Part shown: piece by piece, positions 33,757-46,493 of the stretch
Layout: each line of letters opens with the position of its first letter
How positions within the stretch are numbered: position 1 is the first letter of the stretch
Source: Limanda limanda
Taxonomy: Eukaryota > Chordata > Actinopteri > Pleuronectiformes > Pleuronectidae
NCBI RefSeq assembly: GCF_963576545.1
Contig: NC_083637.1
Span: 17,513,507 to 17,577,506 of the forward strand
Direction: 5' to 3'
DNA: 64,000 bases
The notes under the pieces: generated by a model
What the model was told of the DNA's origin: nothing
The model's database searches: none
What the model saw: only the letters and a program-made list of their open reading frames with translations
Position numbers and translations under genes: made by a program

Positions 33757-36106
33757 CAGACTATTTTCCAAAAACATGCACATCAGCAGATGCTGTCGGT
33801 TTCGGAATTACCAGACTAAACTGCTTTTCAGGAAACAAAAGCGGGAAAATACGCCCAAGCCTAGTTTCAGTTCATTAACTTTCAGCTCACTTAGCAGCAG
33901 GGAGGAGAAGGGACCAGGAATAGCAGGGGAAGTGAAACAGAGACATTGCCTCATGTTGATTTTACAAGTTGGTAAAGATGCTCCTGCAATTCAAGAAAAA
34001 AATTATGTATCAGTCACAGTTACTTGTGGCTGGGCAGCCAATTTTTTCCAACAATAGCGATAGATCTCTTATTAAACCAATGTCCATTGTATAAGCTGTC
34101 TGTTCGGAACCGGCTGTTTGCTTTGACAGCTGATGTGAGTGACTGCGGAGGTGAGGGATGTTCACTGTGTTCTTACATGATGCATCCACCAGGATTTATA
34201 CAGTTTGAGTTGCACTACAGTCCCAGATAGGGAGGAGAACGTATTTTAGAATCTGTATTTGGTTCTTTGAGGAAAGCCAAACTTTCAGACAAGTTTGACA
34301 AGGTGTTTTCTGAGATATGTGACGATACTGTCATCACACAGTGACTCTGATGATGGGCTGACACACCAACGCCATCACAGAATGCTTTCTGAGTTTGTAA
34401 CTAGAACCCGCTCCCAACATCCGGTTTGTCACGTCCGCAACCACATTTCAAACAAGCAAAAACATTTAAAGGTAAGAATAATGTCTGAACCAGGAAACAA
34501 AAACCATTCTGTGTTAAATTCCCCTGTTGCTCACAGCTTGTAACAGGAATAAGTAAATGTGCAGAGTCATGCTGTAGCTCAGCACCGCCCCTTACAACCA
34601 TATGCACCCAACAGAAAGCCGACAGAACTCGACAGGGATTTTGTATTTTGTGTCAGAATCTGGCCCAAGCCCAAAGTAGTTCATATAAAGCTGCACTGAG
34701 TTTGTCTCACGTTGTTCCTCCCCCCTAAGTTGAGAAAGCACTGTCAGCAACCACACAATGTTAGTATTCACTTCAAAAAACAATAGGGATACAAAGCAAG
34801 ATGGATTCATATGTGCGTTGGGAAGACTCTTTCATAAGACTAAAAACTGAGTTTTTCTTATTACCATAATTACCAATAAATCTCCAAACAGATCTCAACA
34901 TTTTACATGATGATTCCTGAAGAAAATTTTTGAGATAATTCCCCAAAGCACAGATTTCTTAATTCGCTCCAAGTAAAGACGGTTCTACGACAACAGCATT
35001 ATTTGCAAGTTATCTACTCCTATATAAAAATAGTCAATGGTGCAGGTTGACATTACATACAGGTTTTTGTTGGTCATTTGATGAGAGAGGAATAATATTT
35101 AACTTGCAATGTTGGCTTTAGTTTTTATGACAGTTCTTTAGTTGGAATTTTAAGGCATTTTCATAAACAGATTGTGATTTAAGGACTTAATGCACCTTTT
35201 ATGTCACACACTATCAGTCAGAGGCTCAACTGAGCTGCTTACCAGGCAGTTTGGGATAAATAAGGACTTTATTTGAACTGTGAATCAAGCAAAGCTGTTG
35301 GACTGGAGCTCCAGAAAAACATATATAGGAATATTAGCATAGTAGGTCCACTTTAAAGGAATCCATGCACTTTATTTTCAGCTTTTATTGGTCAATAACT
35401 TATGTGACAAAAGTTCCACCATTTTTTTCCGAAATAGTAACAACTATTTCATTGCCAAGTGGAATAAAACCTAATCGCAGCCAATAACCAGAGCATCAAC
35501 CAAAATAACGTTTAACAGTGCCAGGTAATGCATCATGCCATGGTTGCTTAGCTGGAGTGAACTTTGGTTATGGCCTCAAGTTCTGGTCTCCATGTGTGTT
35601 AGTCTTTAAATGCTCATTGGTTTAACTTACGTGATTATTATGACAGAGAGCGCTGAGATCAGTGTGGGAGAAACATGAAGGATCAGGTAAAGGCCCTGTA
35701 GGGAGAGGGTAAGAACTTAAAACGCAAATAGCAATGGATACAAACACACAATCTTCTTTGATGTTCTATGGCCAGGAACTCATAAATACAAGGTTGTTTT
35801 CTGTCAGTTAGGAGGGCAGTTTCTAATGTTGCGCTCTGTAACAAGCCACATCTTTATACTGCTAAACTTTATTAATTTGGCTTCAGCTTTCATCCACATT
35901 TTATAGGGCTTCAGAACGCCTGACTCCGAGAGGTAGGGCTTGTTGAACAGGGCTCACCCACTGTTAGCTTTGTAAACAGATATAAACCACACACACATAC
36001 ACACTCAGCAAAGGAAAGAAACAGCGAATCCATATAGGAACTGAGAAAAAGAGATTCTCAACTAAACCTCAAAGGACACTGTGTAAATTGTAAAAGTGGT
36101 GTACTG
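33757..36106. other. non-coding remainder of the left unit
   Basis: 33757-34860 matches 40503-41640 almost base for base, including identical short open frames on both strands; these use no proper ATG and have no family motif. 34860-35180 matches 42320-42666. 35182-35863 has no counterpart in the right unit. No gene was recognised. Confidence 0.55.
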
Positions 36107-37244
36107 GCTACACCTGATTGCATTTAATTACATATTTTAAAAGTTCTTAATTGCATACTTGTTAGCTTATATCTTGATGGCTCAAACTGCTAACTGAAAG
36201 ACCAATGAACAACACAAGACAAAAATATAACCTACAATAAACTAAAATATATTTATATTTAAATATTTATTATTACAAAAAATATAATATCCAGCTGGTT
36301 AAAGTCAATGTCTGCTGAGAAAAAAAAGATGGGTTGAAGTCTACGTGACTATAGTTATGTTTAACAAATGAGTGATGTGAGGGACTTTCCTTTCACTTGA
36401 CAGGAGTCAGTGTTGTATTGATATTGGTAACAGGAAAAATAAGTTTCCTGCTGATTTAGATTTTGGCAGATCGGTTTCCTGTGTTTTGGAAGTCCTGCAG
36501 AGGAACAATTTTGACTGTTAATCAGTGACAAGCACATTCATTTCTGAAAAAGAAACTTTTAATTGTTTTTTATATTGCAAACATTCTGCTCTTCAATGAA
36601 ATCACATTATTTTGTACATTTACACAATTGTCATGGTTTGTAAAGACAGAGAAGTTTTAACATGTTGTAGATACAAACCAACGAGGCTACCTGCTTAATT
36701 TCTTTCTTCTCCCCCCCACTCCTTTACACATGCAAACAAACCCTTATACAGTTAGGTCTTAGTTGGCAGTCGTCTCTACTTCAGCGATGTTTGTCTCGCC
36801 AGCTAAAGACTGCAGTTATGAAGAGTGAGAGCACTGGGAGGCAGGCAGGTCGGTTAGTGACAGACAGGAACACCCGCCAATCATTCCATTTGGTCTGTAT
36901 GAAATGACTGGTCATGTTTGTTACAGTCCTGTGAGGGCCACAAGCAAATCTTAAAAAAAAAAAAAAAGGTTTCAGAAACAAAAGAAGAATTACATTGGAG
37001 AAGAACGTTATAACCTAATGCCACATCGTTTTCATGGTTGTTCGAGCTGAAATCAAAAGCAAAACAAAATCAAAACGCGAGCATAAAACAAAATATAGTG
37101 GCTCTTATTCATTTTAATAAATTAAACTTTGATTATGATCTCCTGACTTAATAGTCATTTTATCTATTGAGCCTTGGAAGTCTCTTTAAAGTCAAAATGT
37201 TATGTAGGCTATAACAACAGTACGGAAATTGACATCACTGATCA

Positions 37245-38235
37245 TTAGATTAGATTAGATTAAATTTCTTTATTTATCCACACAACGTGGAAATTCACTT
37301 GTTACAGCAAAAATAAGAGAAAACAGAATTTAAATAACAGTGCCGAAGCACAATAAAAAAGATCACAATATGTACACTACTAAACTACACATAATGAGAG
37401 TACAGAAACAAAAACAAAAACAAAAACAAACATGCAAAAACAGACACTGTGCAAAAGCAGGTACTGGGGAGAAAGTGGAATGATGTGAGTGTTATTGTAA
37501 TGAAAACAAAAATATTATAAGTAATTTTCCAACAGTAGTGACCATGATACAGAAAATAATTAAAAAGTAAGTGACCATAATATAAATAATACTACAAGAT
37601 AGCATAATGGAAATATAAATATTGCAATCTAACCATTATAAGTGACCATGATATAAATATAGATGTAAAGTGTTGAATATTATTGTGCATAGTAGTGATC
37701 TGAGTAAAAAATAAAAAATAAATAAGAAAAATAAAAATACAAATACAGCTATGGTGCGAGGTTGAGTGGAGATAGAGATAATAGACAGGGACTACAACAT
37801 TATCAGGTGGTGCTGGTGTTGTAGAGCCTGACTGCAGCCGGGATGAAGGACCTGCGGAACCTCTCCTTCTTACACCGTGGGTGTAACAGTCTGCTGCTGA
37901 AGGAGCTGCTCAGGGACCCCACATTGTGTAGGGGGTGAGAGGTGTTGCCCATGATGGACGCCAGCTTGGCTAACATCCTTCTGTCCCCCACTTCCTCAAT
38001 GGAGTCCAGAGGACAGTCCAGGACAGAGCTCGCTCTTCTTATCAGTCTGTTGAGCCTGCTCCTGTCTCTGTCCGTGCTACCCCCCCTCCAGCAGACCACA
38101 GCGTAGAAGATGGCTGAGGCCACCACAGAGTCATAAAAAGTCCTGAGGAGAGCCCTGCACACTCTGAAGGACCTCAGCCTCCTCAGCAGGTGGAGGCGGC
38201 TCTGGCCCTTCTTTTAGAGTGCATGTGTGTGGAAC
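37245..38235 (-). mobile_element. 5'-truncated L2-like LINE
   Basis: On the minus strand, the C-terminal end of a non-LTR retrotransposon reverse transcriptase is open from 38162 to 37803. Its segments FYDSVVASAIFYAVVCW, RLNRLIRRASSVL and SHPLHNV...SSFSSRLL match the conserved tail of fish L2-type elements. A 3'UTR follows and ends in repeated ATTAGATT units at 37245-37262, as in such elements. The rest of the polymerase and the endonuclease are missing. The element lies in the same orientation as the sialidase and sits exactly at its stop codon. The left duplication unit lacks it, so it inserted after, or differently from, the duplication. Confidence 0.85.
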
Positions 38236-39645
38236 AATGCCTTTCTCGACCTGTCTGTAGCTAAACATCACAGAAGATATCTGGTGAACTGTTTTCTCGG
38301 ACACCTTTTCTTCCCCCTTCCCACCCTCCAGTAGACACACAAACAATCCCTCACCAATATAAGCCAGGTCTGAGTAACCACTGGCTCCTTTTTTAATGAT
38401 CCAGGGTTCGCTCCAATTTTCTGGATCCTGTGGGGATGTGTTCAGATAAACTCCTAAATCATTTCTTTCTTTCACATCGCTTGTGTGGGTGAAGAGCAGC
38501 CAGGTGTTGTTGCTGTTGTCTTCAGCCCCTGTACCTGCATCTATAGCTGGAAAGGAGACCACACTCCCCTGACAGCCGAACTTGCCCGTTTCAGAAAGGT
38601 TCTCATGGTCCATACTGCAGGTCACGTTGGAAAATTTGACACCCTTCCGACTGACAGCTTCCACTCGATGGCCACTCTTACTACGGGCGTTGCAGTAGAC
38701 GTGGTTGCCTTCGTCTTCTAAGAGCTCTGCCATTTGACATTCATCTGATTCGATTTTAAGCATTTTGCCAAAGTGCCACCCATTTTCTGGACCATCAGTG
38801 TACAGGGCGAGAGCAAATTTAGCACGTGAATAATAGGGTATTTTGGAGCCTTTTTATTTTTTTGGATAAGCGCAGACAGGAACAATCAAACTGCCGCTCT
38901 GCGTTTGAATACCATGGCCCGGCCCGACAGCAAATGTGGCCCATTTACCGATTCTTTTGTGCAGATTTTTGTGCAGAGTCAAATCTGTCACATCGCTCCA
39001 TTTTTCATCTTCGTCGTAGGTGATGTAGCAGAGCTTAGCCTTGTTGCAGTTACCATCTATCTGCATCTCTTCTGTACATTTATTTTGAACACAGATGAAA
39101 AACAGGAACAGTTTGTTACTCCTCTTCTCATACACTGGGCAGGGGTTCATGGTACGGTGACCAGAAACATGTGCCTTTTTCACTTCTTTGAGGTCCGACC
39201 ACTAGAAAAGACACAATTCAGAGGTGTGTAAATAAAATAATAAAATAAAGGTCTATCTAGTTCTGTAATGTATTTCAGCCATTAGAAAAAAGAATGCTTT
39301 TGAGGCAATTACCTGAATCTCATTAGAGTCCCCATTACGCTTTCCTGTTTTCATCACCAGTAATTCAGCATTGGAATCTGTAGAAGTCTTCCGCTTCTCT
39401 GCAAAGGCGAAAAGAGTTTTCTTCTGGCTGTTGTAGCAAAGAGCAGGAATCCTGTACACACCTCCCTCCTGAGAGTCAAAGACCGTTGTCATTGTGGGTT
39501 TACGTCCCTCCTGAGAGTTAGAGACCTTTGTCAGTATCTTCTGAGAGTCAGAGACCGTTGTCCTTTTGGGTTTGTGTCCCTCCTGAGAGTTAGAGACCGT
39601 TAGCATTTCCATGTTGGGTTTACGTCCCTTCTGAGAGTTTCCCAT
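38131..39645 (-). pseudogene. neu3: NEU3-like sialidase with premature stop and LINE-derived tail
   Basis: Exo-alpha-sialidase of the NEU3/cytosolic family, which removes sialic acid from gangliosides and glycoproteins. Exon 1 (39645-39313, 111 codons) and exon 2 (from 39201) join in phase 0 across a short GT/AG intron. Exon 1 has the YRIPAL motif at residues 64-69 (catalytic Arg) and FAFAEKRKTSTDSNAEL. Exon 2 has GHRTMNPCPVY, WATFAVGPGHGIQ, the NARS arginine, GCQGSVVSFP and GYSDL (catalytic Tyr). Without the defects the length would be about 433 aa, normal for NEU3. Defects: codon 227 is TAA at 38856-38854, within an A-rich run after AYPKK, and the frame goes on unbroken beyond it. The L2-like insertion replaces the normal end (after GI, 38236) with 34 LINE-derived residues. 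The N-terminus is also unusual, with repeated NSQ modules. It may be a pseudogene, a readthrough gene, or carry an assembly error at the homopolymer. Confidence 0.85.
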
Positions 39646-42600
39646 GTTGGGTTTACACGTATAAAACAGTCACTCTAAAGAGAAAAGACAGACTCGTAAT
39701 GTGTGTCTCTTCACAATCATCAACGTCTGCAGCTGCATTTATAGAGTGAGGGAGGGGACTTGATTAAGGTGTCAGCTGATGATAAATGAGGATGAAGGAA
39801 GTTCCCCAGCTGGAGCAGAGCCAAAAGCTTTTTGAAAGTTTCTTTCTATTTATCAAAAAGATTCTTTACTTTTCTAACACAATGTGTCACCCGAATTATG
39901 CCTGAGAAGTATAAATTTCGATCCTGGTTAAAAAAATAATAGTCAATATGAAATCTTGAATTAAGCCCTATTTGCATATTGGCCTGTTTATATTTTTTAT
40001 TGATAATGTAAACAAATTTTACAGATTCTCAACCATTATCTTTGAGTAGTTTCTTAAAACGCCAGTCAGACACATCCTCAGGGTCATTGGATGTTTTGTG
40101 TCTTGGGGGTCAGCTTCCTCTTTATAGCCTCTCTAACTATACGTGTAGATCGACATTCAAATAAAATAGTTTAAAACATATGGAGATATTGCCCTTGTCA
40201 TCATTGTTCAGGCGTATGCAGTAGAGCGACTACATAATATTCAAAAACAGCAAGAGTATGACCAGGAAGCCAGAACATAAACAGCACCACCCTGCAGCCC
40301 GTAAACATCACAAATATCCCTCTTTCCTCTCCTCCTCCCATTTCCCTTGTTTCTGTTGCTCCGCACCACTCTGCCCTGTTGCTCTTGTGATGGAAATTCA
40401 TCTTGAGATTTGAAATAATTAAATTCTCAGACTGGAGTTGCTTTTGAGTCTTTATAATAATAAGCTCTGCAGAGTTTATACAACAAGCACGGGTGCTCAA
40501 AATGGACTATTTTCCAAAAACATGCACATCAGCAGATGCTGTTGGTTTCAGAATGACCAGATTAAACTGCTTTTCAGGAAACAAAAGCGGTAGAATACGC
40601 CCAAGCTTAGTTTCAGTTCATTAACTTTCAGCTAACTTAGCAGCAGGGCGGAGAAGGGACCAGGAATAGCAGGGGAAGTGAAACGGAGACATTGCCTCAT
40701 GTTGATTTTGCGAGTTGGTAAAGATGCTCCTGCAATTCAAGAAAAAAATTATGTCACACTCACATCACTCACAGTTACTTGTGGCTGGGCAGCCAATTTT
40801 GTTCGGAACCGGCTGTTTGCTTTGACAGTTGCAGGAGCGCAGGGTCTGCGACAATTCACAAAAACTTTTCCATGAAAAAAACTCAGCAGACAGAGAAGGA
40901 GGCCATAACCCATTTGATGTGAGTGACTGCAGAGGTGAGGATGTTCACTGTGATCTTACATGATGCATCCACCAGGATTTATACAGTTTGAGTTGCACTA
41001 CAGTCCCAGATAGGGAGGAGACGTTTTTTAGAATCTGTATTTGGTTCTTTGAGGAAAGCCAAACTTTCAGACAAGGTTGACAAGGTGTTTTCTGAGATAT
41101 GTGACGATACTGTCATCACACAGTGACTCTGATGATGGGCTGACACACCAACGACATCACAGAATGCTTTCTGAGTTTGTAACTAGAACCCGCTCCCAAC
41201 ATCCGGTTTGTCACGTCCGCAACCACATTTCAAACAAGCAAAAACATTTAAAGGTAAGAATAATGTCTGAACCAGGAAACAAAAACCATTCTGTGTTAAA
41301 TTCCCCTGTTGCTCACAGCTTGTAACAGGAATAAGTAAATGTGCAGAGTCATGCTGTAGCTCAGCACCGCCCCTTTCAACCATACGCACCCAACAGAAAG
41401 CCGACAGAACTCGACAGGGATTTTGTATTTTGTGTCAGAATCTGGCCCAAGCCCAAAGTAGTTCATATAAAGCTGCACTGAGTTTGTCTCACCTTGTTCC
41501 TCCCCCCTATGTTGAGAGAGCACTGTCAGCAACCACACAATGTTAGGATTCACTTAAAAAACAATAGGGATACAAGGTAAGATGGATTCACATGTGCGTT
41601 GGGCAGACTCTTTCATACGACTAAAAACTGAGTTGAAAGACATTAAAGCTGAGGATGTCCCAGCATATGGTCTCCAGATTTGTAGCAGAACTCCAGCATA
41701 AATACAACCTTTCCTGGTTTTGGGGTAAGGAGGGATGAATGAGAGGAGCATCATGAAGTGATGTACGTTTGTGTGTGTAAGTTTGTGTTACATCTGATGG
41801 ACAGCTCCATTTATAGTCATACATGCTTGGAATCTGATGCTCATCCTTTGCTGTGGTGGAGCAGAAGGATCCTCAGGCTGTTTTCCACGTTATGTTCAGT
41901 CTTTGTTAATGTGGTCAGAAATCAATGCTTCAGTCCAAACTCTACTTTTTACTCGGATTTCTTTCCCAAAGCAAACAAACGTAAAGAGTTCAAGACTTTT
42001 CTCTCAGAATAAACAAACATTTACCGACAATAACCGAAAATATATGGATATATATACCTATTAAAAAAAAAATTCTGGTACATTTTCATAAAGTTAACAG
42101 AATGTTCCAAGAAAATCTTATTGAAATAATCTTGGAAGACTTCTAAATTCACCCAAAAATGTCTAAAACATTTTCATAAAATGTCCAAAATAAAAAATTC
42201 TAAACTGTATTATTAATATTGAAAAATAACAGGAGAATTTTCGTAAAGTTTAGTTTAGTTTATAGTTTCGGTATTTTCCCAGAAATGTTCCAAAATGTTC
42301 ATGAGTTTTTTTTTCATATTACCATAATTTGCCAATAAATCTCCAAACAGATCTCAACATTTTACATGATGATTCCTGAAGAAAATTCCTTGGAAATATC
42401 CAGACAAAAAAAAGTAATAATTACCCAAAGCACAGATTTCTTAATTCGCTCCAAGTACAGGCGGTTCTCCCTACGACAGTAGCATTATTTGCACGTTATC
42501 TACATCTGCATAAAAATAGTCAATGGTGCAGGGTGACATTACATACACGTTTTTGTTGGTCATTTGATGAGAGCAGAATAACATTTAACTTGCAATGTTG

Positions 42601-42666
42601 GCTTTAGTTTTTATGACAGTTCTTTAGTTGAATTTTAATGCATTTTTATAAACAGATTGTGATTTA
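39646..42666. other. upstream region of the sialidase copy and duplicated non-coding blocks
   Basis: 39646-40210 is the 5' flank of the sialidase gene and has no match in the left unit; it presumably held its promoter. 40211-40502 and 40503-41640 match 32941-33235 and 33757-34860. 41641-42320 is largely specific to this unit. No further gene was recognised. Confidence 0.5.
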
Positions 42667-43169
42667 CAGTTTTTCTCGATTGCTTAAGCACGATTTTCCA
42701 AACAGGGCACGGTGTTTCAAAACACTACACACAATCAGCACAACCACACACCCAAACAGCAGAACACCTCAGATCCTTTGCAAAATGAAACACTCTTGTA
42801 AAAACTATACACTAATTTGTCAAAACCATATTTTGTTACCATATGAAACACACGTTTCATATGACTTAATTCTGTTTGAAACAGTTACACACTGCTGTTG
42901 CTAACCTAAAACACTTTTAGCAATTCCAGTTCTCAGTGATTAGAGTCCTGTAAGTGAAGTACACAGATAAAGTGCAAATAGACAATAAATTCACCAAACT
43001 CTACACAACACCAATGCTGCAGACTCATGAAAATAGAATTTATTTCTCTCCATATTCCCAAATCAGTCAACATTGAGAATCAAAACAAAACATGTCCCAG
43101 TTTTCATGCTACTACAGGAGTGTGCATAACACTGTAAGCTCAGCAAATATCAGACAAGCAGAAAATTCA

Positions 43170-43211
43170 GTACCCCTCATTGAAACCAGTTCAGGTTTCA
43201 ATGAGGGGTAC
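43170..43211. repeat. perfect 18-bp inverted repeat (hairpin)
   Basis: GTACCCCTCATTGAAACC at 43170-43187, a 6-base loop AGTTCA, then GGTTTCAATGAGGGGTAC at 43194-43211. The arms are exact complements. It lies where the transposase frame is cut off. Confidence 0.95.
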
Positions 43212-43690
43212 CTGAGCCTGGGGCCGGAGATCGTAAACACCCCACCCCCATGCAGAGAAAAACTCTTTGATTGGGTTTAGAAAGGGAGAACATGGTGGAA
43301 GGTATAGTACTGTAAACTGTGGATGGTGTTGGAACCAGTTCTGGACCAGAGCAGACCAGTGGAATGACACATTGTCCCAGATGCCAGTGTATTGCATCTG
43401 GTGCCTGTGGTTTACTGCTGTGACGATGATGTGCAATCGGTCCAAAAATGTGAGAATGTGAGGTGTGTTGTAAGGGCCCCTACTGGCGTGACAGAGGAGG
43501 ACCACATTCTGTGTAATGGCAGCCCAAAGGGTGATGTTCCCCCCCGCTGCCCTGGGACACTGACTACTGTATAGCCCCGTAGCCAATTATATTTCTGCCT
43601 CTCCTACTTGCTTATGTCAGGTTGAACCCTGCCTCATGTGTTTATGAATTCATGCAGGATTTCCTCAGCATCCATCTGTAAAACTCTCCA
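43190..43690 (-). pseudogene. IS630/Tc1-type transposase, DDE-domain remnant
   Basis: On the minus strand, about 43690-43590 reads as pieces of MDAEEILHEFI, EAGFNL and GRNIIGYGAI, with stop codons. An open segment from 43586 to 43191 then has GGNITLWAAI, GPYNTPHILTFLDRL, IWDNVSFHWSALVQNWF and FLNPIKEFFSAW. These are the DDE region of the family: the Asp of WDN and the Glu of NP(I)KEFF are kept. The first catalytic Asp (usually in DEAGFN) is replaced. It ends early at a perfect hairpin, after VPLIET. The N-terminal HTH part is missing here. Inactive. Confidence 0.8.
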
Positions 43691-43913
43691 AAATACAGTG
43701 AAAGACAAGATTGTGCAGTTCAGCATAGGTCTGGTATACAGTACATTTACATTATAAAGGTTACATGTGCAGTATGCAACATCCTCCGTGGATTCCCCCT
43801 CTCACCCTCACTCTTCTTCTTTTTTGAGCACGAGCTCCATTTTGGTTGAAGTCAGGTGAACTCAGCTACTGCATTTGAATAGTGCCTCAACCTGATTGGT
43901 GTGTCTACAATTA

Positions 43914-45207
43914 CAGTTTTTCTCGGTTGTTCCAGTTTTTCTCAGTTGTTAACACACAAAAAGCAAAAATTCGGCACAATTTGCACAACATTCACTTCAT
44001 GTACCAATAGCTTGACCCCATTTGGCACTACTTCACACTCCCTTATCTCATTAGACTATGACTTTCCTTCTTTACACTCTGATTTCAATTACACATCACC
44101 TTGTTGTCAAAACACTACACACAATGTTCAGTTGTTGCACACACTTCTCAAGTAAAATATCAAAGCATCAACCTACAACACACAAATACTCAAATCTCTA
44201 AACATTCAGGTCTGTTGAGCGATTTGCAATCAGGACTGCAGCATAAAAGTGCCTTCAGCCTCTGTTTTGTTTGATGAACAATGGAATAGAATAGAATACA
44301 GTGTGCTCACAGTATTTATATTTTGCAGGACTGAAAGAGAACCACACCGTGGAGGAAGAACACACATTTTCACAGCCCAACAGGAGACTGAAATTGTAGA
44401 TATGGTTCATGAGAACAACGCTATCACACTCAGACAAATAAAAACTAGGATCCTGGCTGACCATGCTACATTTAGAAACGTCCAGACCGTCATCCTCTCT
44501 ACATTAGACCGTATTCTTCATAGGAATGCCATGCGGATGAAACAAGTGAACAGGGTCCCATTCAAACCGAACACAGACGCATCAAGGAGTTACAGCGAGA
44601 GTTTGTGCTTGTTAGTACCAAACATTCAGCACTGACACATGCATGTATTTTACCTGTAATCCAATATTGTTCCTTTTCTACAGTGTCTCACTGTAGCCCA
44701 CTGTGTTGACCTCTCTGTGTCCATACTGTAACTTGCATTCTCATGCTGTCTGTGTCAGTACTGTTCTCTGTGTGTACTGAAATAAACCTTTTTTTGCTGC
44801 ATATTTGTGTGCTGTTTTATGTTTGACTATGAAAAAAGTAGGCCTACACTGAGACAGTTTACAAAAGGAGAAATGGCTAATTCTCCAGAGTCATTGTCAT
44901 TCATATGGTGTGTTCCATTTCGATGGTTGTGTTTTCAATTTTGCACTTCAGTGTGCTTTAAATGCTTGGAAGTGTGAAAGCAAATGCTTAGTTGTGTGTA
45001 CTCAATAAATGGTATGTGTGTGTCATTTGAAAATATGGCTGTGTGTACCAAATGAAAACACGAGTTCCATTTTGATGGCAAAGAGTCATCTTGCAAAGGG
45101 AGTGTCAGGTTTAGGATTTTGTGTGTGAGGTTTTCAGTGTTCTGTGTGCAGTTTTGAGAAAGCCGTTATTGTTTTGAAAAACGTGTGTTAACAATTGTGA
45201 AAAACTG
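43914..45207 (+). mobile_element. internally deleted transposon, tandem unit 1
   Basis: Begins CAGTTTTTCTCGGTTGTT next to TA and ends GTTAACAATTGTGAAAAACTG next to TA. From 44249 an open frame of 128 codons gives the HTH part of the transposase: GGRTHIFTAQQETEIVDMVH, TLRQIKTRILADHATF and LDRILHRNAMRMKQVNRVPF. It then slips out of the normal frame, where RIKELQREFV should follow. The DDE domain is deleted. It is a non-autonomous element that keeps only the DNA-binding half. Confidence 0.8.
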
Positions 45208-45209
45208 TA

Positions 45210-46493
45210 ACACACAAAAAGCAAAAATTCGCCACAATTTGCACAACATTCACTTCATGTACCAATAGCTTGACCCAATTTGGCACTACTTCACACTCCC
45301 TTATCTCATTAGACTCTGACTTTCCTTCTTTACACTCTGATGTAAATTACACATCACCTTGTTGTCAAAACACTACACACAATGTTCAGTTGTTGCACAC
45401 ACTTCTCAAGTAAAATATCAAAGCATCAACCTACAACACACAAATACTCAAATCTCTAAACATTCAGGTCTGTTGAGCAATTTGCAATCAGAACTGTAGC
45501 ATAAAAGTGCCTTCAGCCTCTGTTTTGTTTGATGAACAATGGAATAGAATAGAATACAGTGTGCTCACAGTATTTATATTTTGCAGGACTGTAAGAGAAC
45601 CACACCGTGGAGGAAGAACACGCATTTTCACAGCCGAACAGGAGACTGAAATTGTAGATATGGTTCATGAGAACAACGCTATCACACTCAAACAAATAAA
45701 AACTAGGATCCTGGCTGACCATGCTACATTTAGAAAAGTCCAGACCGCCATCCTCTCTACATTAGACTGTATTCTTCATAGGAATGCCATGCGGATGAAA
45801 CAAGTGAACAGGGTCCCATTCAAACTGAACACAGACGCATCAAGGAGTTACGGCGAGAGTTTGTGCTTGTTAGTACCAAACATTCAGCACTGACACATGC
45901 ATGTATTTTACCTGTAATCCAATATTGTTCCTTTTCTACAGTGTCTCACTGTAGCCCACTGTGTTGACCTCTCTGTGTCCATACTGTAACTTGCATTCTC
46001 ATGCTGTCTGTGTCAGTACTGTACTGTTCTCTGTGTGTACTGAAATAAACCTTTTTTTGCTGCATATTTGTGGCTGTTTTATGTTTGACTATGAAAAAAG
46101 TAGGCCTACACTGAGACAGTTTACAAAAGGAGAAATGGCTTATTCTCCAGAGTCATTGTCATTCATATGGTGTGTTCCATTTCGATGATTGTGTTTTCAA
46201 TTTTGCACTTCAGTGTGCTGTAAATGCTTGGAAGTGTGCAAGCAAATGCTTAGTTGTGTAGTGTGTACTCGGTAATGATATGTGTGTGTCATTTGAAAAT
46301 ATGGCTGTGTGTACCAAATGAAAACACAAGTTCTATTTTGTGAACAGTGAAGAGATTTGATGGCAAAGAGCCATCTTGCAAAGGGAGTGTGAGGGTTTAA
46401 CATTTTGTGTGTGAGGTTTTGAGTTTTCTGTGTGCATTTTTGAGAAAGCCGTTATTGTTTTGAAAAACGTGTGTTAACAATTGTGAAAAACTG
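45210..46493 (+). mobile_element. internally deleted transposon, tandem unit 2
   Basis: Nearly identical copy of the preceding unit, directly abutting it. It begins within the inverted repeat (AACACACAAAAAGC) and ends GTTAACAATTGTGAAAAACTG-TA. Its 128-codon frame (45507-45893) differs from the first unit at only a few residues and has the same frame slip and deleted DDE domain. The shared defects show that both units descend from one already deleted element. Confidence 0.8.

Larger units (their letters stand above)
31427..36106. repeat. tandem duplication, left unit
   Basis: Left copy of a head-to-tail segmental duplication. Blocks at 31427-32548, 32549-32940, 32941-33235, 33590-33735, 33757-34860, 34860-35180 and 35865-36106 each match sequence in the right unit with only scattered differences. 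The unit ends ...GTGTACTGG just before the right unit begins CTACACCTGATTG. It carries only the 3' remnant of the sialidase gene. Confidence 0.9.

Noticed and set aside
34295..34543. 82-codon frame whose translation is identical at 41077-41325
   Set aside because: Identity follows from the recent DNA duplication. The frame begins at TTG rather than ATG, and both strands are open, so it is not evidence of coding.
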